Origin: a bacterium
GTDB taxonomy: Bacteria > Myxococcota_A > Bradymonadia > REDH01
Length of the DNA stretch: 64,000 nucleotides
Assembly: GCA_030427825.1 (NCBI GenBank)
Contig: JAUICO010000004.1
Span: 19,548-83,547 of the forward strand
Direction of reading: 5' to 3'
In this document: piece by piece, positions 51,688 to 60,566 of the stretch
How the letters are laid out: each line of letters starts with the position of its first letter
Position numbering within the stretch: the first letter of the stretch is position 1
Made by a program: the position numbers and the translations under genes
Notes under the pieces: generated by a model
Database searches by the model: none
What the model was told of the DNA's origin: nothing
The model's input: only the letters and a program-made list of their open reading frames with translations

Positions 51688-52246
51688 AGGGGGTCGCTTC
51701 GACCTCGGACTCTGCGCCTTCCGGTGCAGGCGCGGCGGGCGAGTCTTCTTCCGTTTCTTCAGCGAACGGCGCCGGTGCGGATTCTTCCTCTACAGGCTGC
51801 CGACGCGCGTCGGGACGGCGGTTGTTCTCGCGGGGCTCCGGCTTCGGACAGATGTCATCATCGATATTGATGGTCTGGTAGCCGCGCTCTTTTTCGTAGA
51901 AATCCATCAACGAATCAGAACTGGCCGCGTAGCAGCGCTCCGTATCACGCATGACAGTCATGGTGAGCAGGTGCTCACGCGCGTCGTAGCTCAGCTCGCG
52001 GCTGGACTGGTGACCGTCGAGGCAAACGGAAGAGCCCGGCTCAATCGGCAGCAGGCCTTCGCGATTGAATCCACCGATCTCAGCGCGAGTGTTGCAGTCA
52101 AACGCGGCGAACCAGCGGTCCACAGTTGTTCGCACCAGAACCGGGTCCTCGGTCTGGTTCGAGATCCGCACGGAATCTACGTGGACACAGGCCCCGAAAG
52201 TCATGGAAATTGCAGTAATAAACAGCAGCGTGAACTGATGCTTCAC
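51686..52246 (-). CDS. Lipoprotein with acidic proline-rich tail
   Basis: I choose a GTG start at 52246 with GAGGTG five bases upstream; it gives a compact signal peptide ending TFGA-Cys20 (an ATG at 52258 is also in frame). The 186-residue protein has a beta-rich middle region with three or four cysteines (FDCNTRAEIGGF, SSVCLDGHQS, ERCYAASSD, DDICPKPEP) and a disordered tail of Glu, Pro and Ala from about residue 130. No family recognised. Convergent with the HAD gene; the stop at 51686 lies in the shared hairpin. Confidence 0.65.
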   Translation of the reverse strand: MKHQFTLLFITAISMTFGACVHVDSVRISNQTEDPVLVRTTVDRWFAAFDCNTRAEIGGFNREGLLPIEPGSSVCLDGHQSSRELSYDAREHLLTMTVMRDTERCYAASSDSLMDFYEKERGYQTINIDDDICPKPEPRENNRRPDARRQPVEEESAPAPFAEETEEDSPAAPAPEGAESEVEATP

Positions 52247-52335
52247 GTCGCACCTCATTGCGAAGACTGGAAGACGTAGCGGGTTGCAACCCTCGGGCGC
52301 CCGCACTCCTGAATAAGCACAGGCTTGTTACTGTA

Positions 52336-52354
52336 GTTGGAACTCGATTCCAAC
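52336..52354. promoter_or_regulatory. Perfect 7-bp inverted repeat
   Basis: GTTGGAA and TTCCAAC flank a 5-base spacer, 90 bases upstream of the lipoprotein start and about 90 bases after the stop of the histone-like gene (both minus strand). It could be an operator for the lipoprotein gene or an mRNA end hairpin. Confidence 0.3.
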
Positions 52355-52440
52355 CCCGACCTGATCCGGCACCTGATCCCGCGACACGGCTTCAGCGCGG
52401 CAGCGCCGCCGGTGACCACGGGTGGGGAGAGCGCGCCGGC

Positions 52441-53142
52441 TCAACCCTCCTTCCTGGCCGCGATCGCGGCGATGAGTTCATCCCGCTTCATCTTCGATCT
52501 ACCGCTGATGTTCAACGCGGCAGCTTCGGCGCGCAACGCTCCAATGGAGGTCGCTGCCACCTTCGGGGCAGCGGCGGCGCTGGGGCGCACGGAGCGCCGT
52601 CGGGTGGTTCGCGGCGCGGCGGCCTTCTTCGGTGCGGCGGCCTTCTTCGGCGCAGCCTTCTTCGGCGCGGCGGCCTTCTTCGGCGCGGCGGCCTTCTTCG
52701 GAGCGGCGGCCTTCTTCGGCGCAGCCTTCTTCGGTGCGGCCTTCTTCGGTGCGGCCTTCTTCGGCGCGGCGGCCTTCTTCGGCGCAGCCTTCTTCGGTGC
52801 GGCGGCCTTCTTCGGCGCAGCCTTCTTCGGTGCGGCGGCCTTCTTCGGCGCGGCCTTCTTCGGCGCGGCGGCCTTCTTCGGCGCGGCCTTCTTCGGCGCG
52901 GCCTTCTTCGGCGCGGCCTTCTCTGCGCTCTTCTCTGCGCTCTTCTCTGCGGCCGCTGGCTTGCTCACCGGGCGTTTCGCCGTGGTCTTCGCCGCTACCG
53001 GAGCCGCCGGTTTGCTGGGCGCGGGGGCCTGCGGACGCGGCGGCGCGGTGTAGGTCGTCGTTGATCGCGATTTCTTCTTACCGCGGAGCGTACCGACGAC
53101 ATCCATTGCCTTTTTGAGAGCCTTGTTGATTACGGGGATCAT
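52441..53142 (-). CDS. Histone H1-like Lys/Ala/Pro-repeat DNA-binding protein
   Basis: A 233-residue, very basic protein. Residues 1-70 are a short basic helix and Pro/Ala linker; residues 70-175 are some 20 imperfect copies of KKAAP or KKAAAP, as in eukaryotic histone H1 tails and Pseudomonas AlgP; residues 195-233 form a small helical domain (TSIGALRAEAAALNISGRSK, then MKRDELIAAIAA) of the SAP/Rho N-terminal type that binds nucleic acid. The protein probably coats or compacts DNA. The repeat can change length by slippage. It is followed by a 182-base gap to the lipoprotein gene. Confidence 0.82.
   Translation of the reverse strand: MIPVINKALKKAMDVVGTLRGKKKSRSTTTYTAPPRPQAPAPSKPAAPVAAKTTAKRPVSKPAAAEKSAEKSAEKAAPKKAAPKKAAPKKAAAPKKAAPKKAAAPKKAAPKKAAAPKKAAPKKAAAPKKAAPKKAAPKKAAPKKAAAPKKAAAPKKAAAPKKAAPKKAAAPKKAAAPRTTRRRSVRPSAAAAPKVAATSIGALRAEAAALNISGRSKMKRDELIAAIAARKEG
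52616..52950. repeat. Tandem repeat encoding KKAAP units
   Basis: Imperfect repeats of about 15-18 bases (ttcttcggcgcggcggcc and variants) encode the Lys-Ala-Pro tail of the histone-like protein. Units abut without unique spacers. Confidence 0.85.
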
Positions 53143-53300
53143 TGCGCAAACCTGGAATGTGTGGCGCCCGTTTCTGTCGCCACGAAAGGCGGCCGGACGC
53201 CGAATCCATATGGGCGCAAAGATAGCGTGTCAAACGATATTCCGGGCCGCATTTACGGGCACGAAGCGGGTACAGAGCACCCCCAAAAAGGGAGCCGGCT

Positions 53301-53882
53301 TCAGCCGAAATACGAGGGCGCGTTGCCCGGAATCCACTTGATGTTGCAGCCCATACTCGGCCACTGCTCCGCCGGCGCTTCCGCGCCGGCCTTCAGCGCA
53401 GCGATCGCCGCCGATAGAGACTCGCCGGTGACGGGGATGCCTGAATCCGGCCGACTGTCGTCCAACTGGCCACGATAGAACAGACGATTGTCAGCATCGA
53501 AAAGGAAGAAGTCCGGCGTGCAGGCGGCCGTATACGACTTCGCCGTCTCCTGCGTCTCATCAAAGAGAAAAGGGAAACTCCAGTCTTTGGCCTCAGCGAG
53601 CTTCTTCATGTTCTCGGGACCATCCTGCGGGTGGGAAAGCACCGAGTTCGCGTTGATGGCGACCATGCCCACGCCGGCAGCAGCACATTCCTCGGCGAGG
53701 CGCGGCAGGTGATCGAAGATGTGAATCACAAAAGGACAGTGATTGCAGATGAATGCGACCAGCGTGCCGCCCTCACCTCTCACGTCAGACAAGGTCGTGG
53801 AATCGCCGGTACGAGGATCCGTCAACGAAAAGTCGGGCGCTACAGTGCCCAGCGCGAGCATCGTAGATTCGGTCTTAGCCAT
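53301..53882 (-). CDS. AhpC/TSA-like thioredoxin-fold protein
   Basis: A 193-residue redoxin with GGGAG seven bases upstream of its ATG. Motifs: VAPDFSLTDPRTG, TLVAFICNHCPFVIH with a CNHC active-site pair, VGMVAINANSV, SFPFLFDETQETAKSYTA, CTPDFFLFDADNRLFYRGQLDD. This is the common CNHCPFV subgroup of thioredoxin family proteins, present in many bacteria and presumed to act in thiol redox or peroxide handling. There is no signal peptide. It lies 35 bases downstream of nothing obvious; the UppS gene stop at 53918 is just upstream, so co-transcription with UppS is possible. Confidence 0.88.
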   Translation of the reverse strand: MAKTESTMLALGTVAPDFSLTDPRTGDSTTLSDVRGEGGTLVAFICNHCPFVIHIFDHLPRLAEECAAAGVGMVAINANSVLSHPQDGPENMKKLAEAKDWSFPFLFDETQETAKSYTAACTPDFFLFDADNRLFYRGQLDDSRPDSGIPVTGESLSAAIAALKAGAEAPAEQWPSMGCNIKWIPGNAPSYFG

Positions 53883-53917
53883 TCGTCACTCCCTTCATCA
53901 AAGACACAGGCAGAGTC

Positions 53918-54667
53918 TCAACCGACCCCGCCGAAACGGCGCTCTCGACGGGTGTAGGATCGGAGCGCAAGCTCGTATCGCGGCCAGTCGAAGTCCGGCC
54001 ACAGGCACTCATCAACATACATCTCCGCGTAGGCAAGCTGCCAGAGCAGAAAGTTTGAGACCCGCAGCTCACCGCTCGTGCGGATGATCAGATCCGGGTC
54101 CGGAACACCTGCAGTCCACAACCTTGACTCGATCGCACGCTCGTCAACATCGGCGGGACTCAGCACTCCTCGCGCAACGTCTTCGGCGATGCGCCTGGCG
54201 GCGCGTACCAGCTCTTCACGACCACCGTAGTTTACCGCGACGTGCAGGACCATATCCCGATTGCGTCGAGTCGCCGCCTCGACCGCCTTGACGGCAGCAC
54301 GGGCGACAAGCGGGAGCGGATCTCGATCGCCGATCAGATTCAGCCGAATGCCTTTGTCGATCATCAGCTGTTTCTCGTTCTCGCAGAACTCCACGAGCAG
54401 AGAAAAAAGCGAATCGACCTCGGCCTTCGGTCGCGACCAGTTCTGCGATGAGAAGGCATAGAGCGTCAGGTGTCGGATACCGAGCTCGCGCGATTTCGTG
54501 ACCGCCATCCGTACGGCCTTCGCGCCCTCTCGGTGCCCCTCGCTACGGGTCAGCCCGCGCTGCTTCGCCCAGCGGCCGTTGCCGTCCATGATCATAGCGA
54601 CATGCTGCGGCAGGTCGCCGATGTCGCCTGTCGTCGCCGGATCGGTTGTGGAATCGTCGGCACTCAT
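53918..54667 (-). CDS. uppS: Isoprenyl (undecaprenyl) diphosphate synthase
   Basis: The ATG at 54667 gives a 249-residue protein; the frame is open to 54859 but that part overlaps the neighbouring gene. Signature motifs of cis-prenyltransferases are present: HVAMIMDGNGRWAKQRG (catalytic Asp28), GHREGAKAVR, LTLYAFSSQNWSRP, NLIGDRDPL, AVNYGGREEL and the end DPDLIIRTSGELRVSNFLLWQLAYAE plus ECLWPDF. It makes undecaprenyl diphosphate, the lipid carrier for peptidoglycan and envelope glycans. It is downstream of EF-P and an LpxH-like gene on the same strand. Confidence 0.95.
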   Translation of the reverse strand: MSADDSTTDPATTGDIGDLPQHVAMIMDGNGRWAKQRGLTRSEGHREGAKAVRMAVTKSRELGIRHLTLYAFSSQNWSRPKAEVDSLFSLLVEFCENEKQLMIDKGIRLNLIGDRDPLPLVARAAVKAVEAATRRNRDMVLHVAVNYGGREELVRAARRIAEDVARGVLSPADVDERAIESRLWTAGVPDPDLIIRTSGELRVSNFLLWQLAYAEMYVDECLWPDFDWPRYELALRSYTRRERRFGGVG

Positions 54668-54839
54668 GGGACGCGCTGACTGAAGAAACGAATCGGAAAA
54701 TCGAATCGGGTCTGTGCCGGCTGCAGAACCCGCCCGCCGGTCACGCCAGCTGTGTACTGTTCCGCCGCCGAATCGGAAAGTCCTCAGACACCGGTCTGTA
54801 TCCCGGCTCGGCGTGTATCCGCACCCGGATGCCGCAGGC

Positions 54840-55589
54840 TCAGAGATCGTGCTGTGCAACCGGGGTCAGTGCTCCCTCGCGAAACACGCCGAATTCGATG
54901 CAGCCTGCGCTGGGATTGACCGACACGTATCGAGGCTCGTGCATGCAGTCGCCGGGATTCACCAGCACGCGATCATGCGCGTGAAGCAGCTGCGCCTGGT
55001 GTGTGTGCCCGATCACGATGCCCACATAACGCGGGTCTTCTCGAATGGATGCCAGGGCGCGAGCCTCAATCCGACTCACGGAGTTCGGCCCGGACAGCGC
55101 TCGTTCTCCGCTGCGAAGGGCCGCCCACAGCGGCTTGAGGGCTCGCCCCGACACTCGGCCGCTCGCCCATGTCACGGCCGAGGTAAATGCGGCGTTGCGC
55201 TTGATCCATGGGTTGAAGCGGTGCCCGTGCTCACACCGAAACACACCCGCCGGAGTCACCACATCGAGGGACCGTGCCACGCCGTGCCGCGCCAGGTGCT
55301 CGTCGTGGTTGCCGACCGTCGAGACCACCCGGGGGTGGTCGAGCGCCGCGGCCACGGCGGCGTTGTCACGACGAACAGTGATAAGCTCACGCGCGAACGC
55401 GAACGGGACCGTGCCGCGCTCGAGATCATAGATGTCGCCGTTGGCGACCAACAGAGCATGACTGTCGAGCAGCGCCCGCAAAAAACCCACAAGCTCATGC
55501 GCCGGGACCGCGCATGCGGTGCTTGCGCCGGCGCGTCCGAGATGCAGGTCGCTGATGACCGCAAACGAGGCTGCTTCGACGCAGCTCAC
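54840..55589 (-). CDS. LpxH-like calcineurin-type metallophosphoesterase
   Basis: A 249-residue protein starting at a GTG whose GTGA overlaps the EF-P stop. The calcineurin-fold metal-binding motifs appear in order: ISDLHLGR (Asp14, His16), NGDIYDL, GNHDEHLARHG, EHGHRFNPW and IGHTHQAQL. The family includes LpxH (UDP-2,3-diacylglucosamine hydrolase) of lipid A synthesis and many other phosphoesterases; the EHGHxF motif fits LpxH/LpxI-like enzymes but is not proof. Coupled translation with efp, then a 172-base gap to uppS. Confidence 0.78.
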   Translation of the reverse strand: MSCVEAASFAVISDLHLGRAGASTACAVPAHELVGFLRALLDSHALLVANGDIYDLERGTVPFAFARELITVRRDNAAVAAALDHPRVVSTVGNHDEHLARHGVARSLDVVTPAGVFRCEHGHRFNPWIKRNAAFTSAVTWASGRVSGRALKPLWAALRSGERALSGPNSVSRIEARALASIREDPRYVGIVIGHTHQAQLLHAHDRVLVNPGDCMHEPRYVSVNPSAGCIEFGVFREGALTPVAQHDL

Positions 55590-56155
55590 CCCTGAGCGCG
55601 CTTCAGGTAACGTGCTTCGCGGGTATCGACGATCAGCCGATCTCCGACGTTCACAAAGAGCGGAACCTGCACCACAAGACCGGTCTCGAGCGTCGCCGGT
55701 TTCTGGACACTGTTGACCGTGTCCCCGCGCACTCCGGGGTCCGTCTGCGTGACCTCCAGCTCTACGTTCACCGGCAGCTCAATGGCGATACAATGGCCGT
55801 TGAAGAGCAGGGCACGAACCTCATCATTAGCGCGAAGAAACTGCAGCTCGTACTCGATGTCCACGCGCTTCAGCAGGAACTGCTCGTAGGTGCTCGTGTC
55901 CATGAAATAGAAGGTGTCGCCTTCGTCGTAGAGATATTGCGCCTGGCGAATCTCAAAGTCCGGCTCCTTTACCCGGTCGCCTGCCTTGAAGACCCTGTCG
56001 AAGAGCTGGCCGCTTCGGATGTTGCGCACCTTCGTCTTGATGAGGGTGGCCCCACCCCGTGCAGACGGGCTCTGCGTTGTAACGAACTCTACCGCGAAGG
56101 GCTCGCCGTCGAGCTCGATGCGGGTTCCCTTCTTGAAGTCGGTGACCTGAATCAT
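55586..56155 (-). CDS. efp: Elongation factor P
   Basis: The ATG at 56155 has AGGAG five bases upstream; the open frame beyond it lacks the EF-P start. The 189-residue protein has three beta-barrel domains: MIQVTDFKKGTRIELDGEPF, KTKVRNIRSGQLFDRVFKAGDRV, YLYDEGDTFYFMDTSTYEQ, GHCIAIELPVNVELEVTQTDPGVRGDTV, KPATLETGLVVQVPLFVNVGDRLIVDTREARYL. EF-P relieves ribosome stalling at proline stretches, which are frequent in this genome. The tip of the domain I loop reads SARGGA with Arg33 where other EF-Ps carry a beta-lysylated Lys, so it may be of the rhamnosylated or unmodified type. Confidence 0.94.
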   Translation of the reverse strand: MIQVTDFKKGTRIELDGEPFAVEFVTTQSPSARGGATLIKTKVRNIRSGQLFDRVFKAGDRVKEPDFEIRQAQYLYDEGDTFYFMDTSTYEQFLLKRVDIEYELQFLRANDEVRALLFNGHCIAIELPVNVELEVTQTDPGVRGDTVNSVQKPATLETGLVVQVPLFVNVGDRLIVDTREARYLKRAQG

Positions 56156-56396
56156 CAGGGCTCCTGTGCGTTGGGTATCTGCCGGCACCGGCCGGTCCCT
56201 GCTCGGTGTCGATCGCAGCGAGCTACACTGCAAGCGCGACGAGCGCCACACCACGCGACGTATGACGACTTGTGAGGTCACTCCATTGCGCGTACCGTCA
56301 ACGGCGCTGAAAACGGCGGGATGATCGACCGTGGTTGCTGCATTGCGCCGCCCAGGCCCGGCGTCCCATCAACACCGGCCCGATGAGGGACAGACG

Positions 56397-57809
56397 ATGT
56401 TACCAGCGCTCGACCCACGCACCCTGTTCCAGCTCGCACAGGCCGCCGATACGCCCGATGAGAGCTTCGAGTTGCCCGCCAGCGTTGAGGAGCTGAAGGA
56501 GCTCCTTCAAAGCTGGGGCGAGTTCATCGCCGAGGCTGTACAGAGCGTCCCCTTCCTGGCTCAGGTCGGCGCCATCATTGTGCTCGCGATGGTGGCACCG
56601 ATCGTCACAGCTGTGCTGCGTCGGCGGATCTCGATCCTTCGCGAAGAGCCCATCGAGGGACGCCTTCTACCGATCCAACAGCTCGTGTTTCGTCTGCGCG
56701 CGACCCTGTTGCCGGCGGTGTACGCCATCCTCCTGCTCGCCGCCGCCACGGCTTTCGCCGCGATCCCGGTGCTCGGCAGAGACTGGTTGCTCCGCCTCGT
56801 GCTGGGACTCAGCCTGGTCGTCGCGCTCTTTCGTGGGATCTGCGAGCTCGTTCCAAACCCCCTCGCGAGGAAGCTGGTTCTATGGACCGTGATTCCAACC
56901 GCTGTCATGAGCGTGTTCGGGATCTTCGATGAGTTTGTCGCCTTCCTTGAAGGCACGGACGTACAGGCGGGCAGCATCCGAATCTCGGCGGCGATGGTCG
57001 CCCGCACGATCGTCTTTGGGACCCTGCTCTACTGGGTCGGGCGCATCTCGAATCAAAAGGGTCAGGCCGCGATTCGATCACAGGAGAGCATCGACAAGGG
57101 CACGCGCGAGGTCATCGCCAAGATCTTCGAGTTCGCTGTCTTCGCTCTGCTGGCCTTCCTGCTGATGAACATCGCCGGGATTGACCTCTCGGCGCTTGTC
57201 GTTGTCGGCGGTGCTGTCGGCCTCGGCCTTGGCTTCGGGCTGCAGCAGATCGCCGCAAACTTCATCTCCGGCGTCATACTGCTGCTCGACAGGTCTCTAC
57301 TCATCGGTGACTTCGTGGTCCTGCCCGACGGTCGAGAAGGCTACGTCGCGGCGCTCAACATGCGCTCGGCTACGGTGGAGACCACCGACGGCAAGGACAT
57401 CATGGTCCCGAACATCAAGTTCATCGAAGATGCTTACGAGAACTGGACGCACAAAGACCCGCGCCAGCGTTACGAGGTGTACTTCAGCGTCACCTTCGAT
57501 ACGGACATTGACACCCTCGAAGACCTCCTGATTCCGGCGATCTCAGCGCACCCCAAGGTGTTGCAGGAACCGGAGAAGCCCGACCTCGAGCTTCGTTCCT
57601 TCGGCGAATTCGGCATCAACTTCGCGATCGAGTTCTGGGTGGAGGGGATCGATGACGGCGAGAACAAGTTCACGTCCGACCTGAACTTCATCATCTGGCG
57701 CACGCTCCGGCAGCATGGCGTAAAGATGCCACTGCCCCAGCGTGAGGTGAGAATCCTCGACGCGAAGCGCTCGGCCGCAGCGATCAACGTGAGTGGAACT
57801 AATGAGTAA
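56397..57809 (+). CDS. MscS-family mechanosensitive ion channel
   Basis: The ATG at 56397 has GAGGGA seven bases upstream and starts a 470-residue protein. An N-terminal region without a clear signal is followed by about five membrane helices, the last being the MscS pore helix with ALVVVGGAVGLGLGFGLQQIAANFISG, then the beta domain DRSLLIGDFVVLPDGREGYV and MVPNIKFIEDAYENWTH, then a helical-mixed cytoplasmic cage. These are the MscS hallmarks; the extra N-terminal helices place it with larger MscS-like channels. It relieves osmotic pressure. It overlaps the NnrS gene by eight bases. Confidence 0.92.
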   Translation: MLPALDPRTLFQLAQAADTPDESFELPASVEELKELLQSWGEFIAEAVQSVPFLAQVGAIIVLAMVAPIVTAVLRRRISILREEPIEGRLLPIQQLVFRLRATLLPAVYAILLLAAATAFAAIPVLGRDWLLRLVLGLSLVVALFRGICELVPNPLARKLVLWTVIPTAVMSVFGIFDEFVAFLEGTDVQAGSIRISAAMVARTIVFGTLLYWVGRISNQKGQAAIRSQESIDKGTREVIAKIFEFAVFALLAFLLMNIAGIDLSALVVVGGAVGLGLGFGLQQIAANFISGVILLLDRSLLIGDFVVLPDGREGYVAALNMRSATVETTDGKDIMVPNIKFIEDAYENWTHKDPRQRYEVYFSVTFDTDIDTLEDLLIPAISAHPKVLQEPEKPDLELRSFGEFGINFAIEFWVEGIDDGENKFTSDLNFIIWRTLRQHGVKMPLPQREVRILDAKRSAAAINVSGTNE

Positions 57810-59079
57810 ATCGGACGCGCCGTCACCCGGCAGCGGGTCACAGCCGGTGAAGCTACGAATGCAGGGCGCACCCCGCAAAGATGAGGCCCTGCGAAAATCT
57901 CCGACCTGGCTGGCGATGGGCTTCCGGCCCTTTTTTCTGTGCGCGGCCCTCTTCGCCTGCATCGCGACCGCGCTCTGGTTGCATGCACTCGCCTCGGGCC
58001 GGGACCCCGGCGGCGGCTACATCGCGATGAACTACTGGCATGCCCACGAAATGCTCCACGGCTTCGTGATGGCGGTCGTCGCCGGCTTCCTGCTGACAGC
58101 GTCGCGCAACTGGACCGGACGGAACACCGCGCACGGATACGCGCTGCTCGGCCTTGTCCTGCTCTGGGCGCTCGGACGCGTCTTGATGTCCGGACGTACA
58201 GGCCTGCCGAACCCCCTCGTGGCCGCCTGCGTAGTCGCTTTTCCCCTGGCCCTCGCAGCCGTTGTCGGCAGGGTCATCGTCGGCGCCGGCAGCCGGCGGA
58301 ACTACGGCATCGTCGTGATCCTGCTCGCGGTGGCGGGCTCGTCACTCTTTGTGCACCTGGACGCACTCGGTGTGACACCGGGCGCAACACGGCCGGCTCT
58401 ATACGGCGGTCTGCACCTGATCGTGCTTCTCACGGTCGTCATCGGCGGGCGCATCATCCCCCTCTTTACGCGAAACCGCTGCAGCGACGATTCGATTCGG
58501 TCGTGGCCGGCCGTGGACCGCGCTGCGCTCATTCTGGCCGCGTTGGTGGTTCCCGCTTCGGTCATTGCATGGCTGCCGGGCGCGGGAGACGCCGCGTTTC
58601 GCGCATACGGCGGCCTGGCCTTCCTCTCCGGATGCACACAGCTTCTACGCATGCGCTGGTGGGGAACGCGATCTGCGATACGCGTCCCGATGCTCGCAAT
58701 ACTGCATGCGGGCTACTTGTGGATCGCAATCGGCCAGCTGCTCGTGGGCGTGGCATCGGTGCGCGCCGAACTCCCCCACAGCCTCGCCCTGCACGCGCTA
58801 ACCATCGGCGCGATCGGCGGGCTGATAGTCGGCATGATGGCGCGGGTTACGATAGGACACACCGGCAGAACCATACAGGCCGGAACGGCAGCGCGCGTCG
58901 CCTTCGTCTCGATCAACCTCGCGGTCGCCGCGCGGTTGTGTGCCGCTCTGGTTCCCGCCACGCAGGTGCGCATCACCTGGTATGTGTCCGGCGGGCTGTT
59001 CGCGCTCTCGCTTGCGGCATATCTGGTGGGCGCACTCCCATTGCTGCTCTCTGCGCGGCCTGACGGTCGGCCCGGTTGA
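57802..59079 (+). CDS. NnrS family membrane protein
   Basis: Starts at an ATG inside the 3' end of the MscS gene (8-base overlap), giving 425 residues with about twelve membrane helices. Typical NnrS motifs: MGFRPFFLCAALFA, YWHAHEMLHGFVMAVVAGFLLTA (conserved His), NWTGRNTAHG, LWALGRVLM, GGLHLIVLLTVVIGGRIIPLFTRN, and ALTIGAIGGLIVGMMARVTIGHTGR. NnrS is a haem- and copper-containing protein linked to nitric oxide and nitrosative stress. Its coupling to an MscS-type channel is unusual and points to membrane stress rather than denitrification. Confidence 0.93.
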   Translation: MSKSDAPSPGSGSQPVKLRMQGAPRKDEALRKSPTWLAMGFRPFFLCAALFACIATALWLHALASGRDPGGGYIAMNYWHAHEMLHGFVMAVVAGFLLTASRNWTGRNTAHGYALLGLVLLWALGRVLMSGRTGLPNPLVAACVVAFPLALAAVVGRVIVGAGSRRNYGIVVILLAVAGSSLFVHLDALGVTPGATRPALYGGLHLIVLLTVVIGGRIIPLFTRNRCSDDSIRSWPAVDRAALILAALVVPASVIAWLPGAGDAAFRAYGGLAFLSGCTQLLRMRWWGTRSAIRVPMLAILHAGYLWIAIGQLLVGVASVRAELPHSLALHALTIGAIGGLIVGMMARVTIGHTGRTIQAGTAARVAFVSINLAVAARLCAALVPATQVRITWYVSGGLFALSLAAYLVGALPLLLSARPDGRPG

Positions 59080-59141
59080 GCCGACAGCGACCTGAACAGC
59101 AGCGTTGAAGTGCAGCATCGCTGCGGCCGCGAGCGGGGTGC

Positions 59142-60566
59142 TCAACGCGGCGCGACCGTCATCTGCATCTGGCCGGCGGGGCGAAGCGTGACGCTGGGGT
59201 CCAACGCGAGCCGGTATCCCGGCAGCAGAGAGAAGCGCAGGCGTCGCACAAGGACAGCGATGAGAATCAGCGCCTCCATCTCGGCAAAACGGTCGCCGAT
59301 GCACTGCCTCTGACCGCGTGAGAAGGGGAAGTACACGAAGCGGTTCGGCTTCGGGCGATCCGGAGCCCAGCGATCCGGATCGAAGCCTTCCGGGTTGTCC
59401 CAATACTTCGGATGCCGGTGCATGCTCCATTGGGAGAGGAACACGTAGCTGCCCTTCGGGATCGTGTAACCGCCGATCTCGTCGTCTTCACGAGGCACGC
59501 GGCCAACGGACCAGACCGGAGGCAGCAGTCGCATCGACTCGTACAGCACCTGTGTTGTGTAGGTCAGTCGCCGCGCATCTTCGTAGGTCGGCAGCCGGTC
59601 GCCGACCACCTCGTCGACCTCGGCTTCAACCGCACGAGCGACGTCGGGGTGCATACTGAGCAGGTAGAATGTGAAGGTGAGCGCGTTGGCCGTCGTCTCG
59701 TGCCCCGCACCAAGCATAGTCAGCGCCTCATCCCGAAGTTGAAGGTCGGTCATCGTCTCGCCGGTGTCCTCGTCCTGCGAGGCCATGAACATGCCCAGAA
59801 GATCGTGTACTTCTTCACCGCTGCGGCGCCTCTCAGCGATCAACGAGTCCACCAGCTGAAAGAGCTTGTGGCGCGCGACCCAGATACGGAAGTTGCGCGG
59901 TATCGGCACATACTCCGGATACGGATACGGAGCGCTGACCAGGCGCGGAAAGGCGTGCAGCACCTCCTTGAAGTTGGCTCCGATTTCGCTGGATCGCCCA
60001 CTGATGTCGGTGCTGAAGAGCGTCTCTCCGGCAATGCGAAGGGTCAGCGAGTTCATCGCATCGCCGAAATCGATCGTACCGTTGCGCGACGCCGTGCCTT
60101 CAAGACTGCGCGCGAAATCCAGCGCACCGGTTCCCAGCTGGTCGGCGAATCCGGCGATAGCGCTGCGCGCAAACGCGGGCTGGGCGATACGACGTTGCCG
60201 CAACCAGAGGTCGCCATCGCTGGTGACCAGGCCGTTGCCGAGCACAAGACGCAGCTTGCGATAGCCGCGGGTCTCTTTTTCGTAGAGGGCGTGCTTTGTA
60301 AGGAGCACCTGCTTGATATGCTCCGGGTCGCTCAGAACGAAGACGCTCAGGGGGCCGAGCCGCATCCGAGTTACGTCGTTCAGCTCCTGAGCCCGAACAA
60401 ATGCGTCGAGCAGTCCCTGACCGATCGGCGGCATCCTGCCCGTCCTGCCGCCACCAATCGAGAGCAACGGCGCCTGAGCACCGGTGGGGACGTCGTCTCT
60501 CCTCGCCACACGCCGGGCGAGTCGCTCCAGAGTCTCAATTGCGAGCTTCGTCTGATTCAGTGCCAT
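59142..60566 (-). CDS. Cytochrome P450
   Basis: A 474-residue P450 without an N-terminal membrane anchor. Motifs in order: I-helix AGHETTANAL (O2 and proton relay), ESMR (ExxR), PPVWSVGR, FDPDRWAPDRP and the haem loop FSRGQRQCIGDRFA with thiolate Cys422. These place it among bacterial and CYP4/CYP102-like family P450s acting on fatty acyl or terpenoid-like substrates. Redox partners are not in the window. It is divergent from the Na/Pi cotransporter gene and convergent with the NnrS gene. Confidence 0.93.
   Translation of the reverse strand: MALNQTKLAIETLERLARRVARRDDVPTGAQAPLLSIGGGRTGRMPPIGQGLLDAFVRAQELNDVTRMRLGPLSVFVLSDPEHIKQVLLTKHALYEKETRGYRKLRLVLGNGLVTSDGDLWLRQRRIAQPAFARSAIAGFADQLGTGALDFARSLEGTASRNGTIDFGDAMNSLTLRIAGETLFSTDISGRSSEIGANFKEVLHAFPRLVSAPYPYPEYVPIPRNFRIWVARHKLFQLVDSLIAERRRSGEEVHDLLGMFMASQDEDTGETMTDLQLRDEALTMLGAGHETTANALTFTFYLLSMHPDVARAVEAEVDEVVGDRLPTYEDARRLTYTTQVLYESMRLLPPVWSVGRVPREDDEIGGYTIPKGSYVFLSQWSMHRHPKYWDNPEGFDPDRWAPDRPKPNRFVYFPFSRGQRQCIGDRFAEMEALILIAVLVRRLRFSLLPGYRLALDPSVTLRPAGQMQMTVAPR

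Noticed and set aside
52616..52950. Possible CRISPR array
   Set aside because: The repeats abut without unique spacers, vary in length in steps of three bases and encode a protein tail; there are no cas genes.
52258..53064. Plus-strand frames of 240-270 codons rich in Leu, Arg and Gly, or Phe, Gly and Ala
   Set aside because: They are reverse-strand readings of the KKAAP repeat and have no independent support.
54668..54859. N-terminal extension of UppS
   Set aside because: It overlaps the end of the LpxH-like gene and UppS similarity begins after the ATG at 54667.
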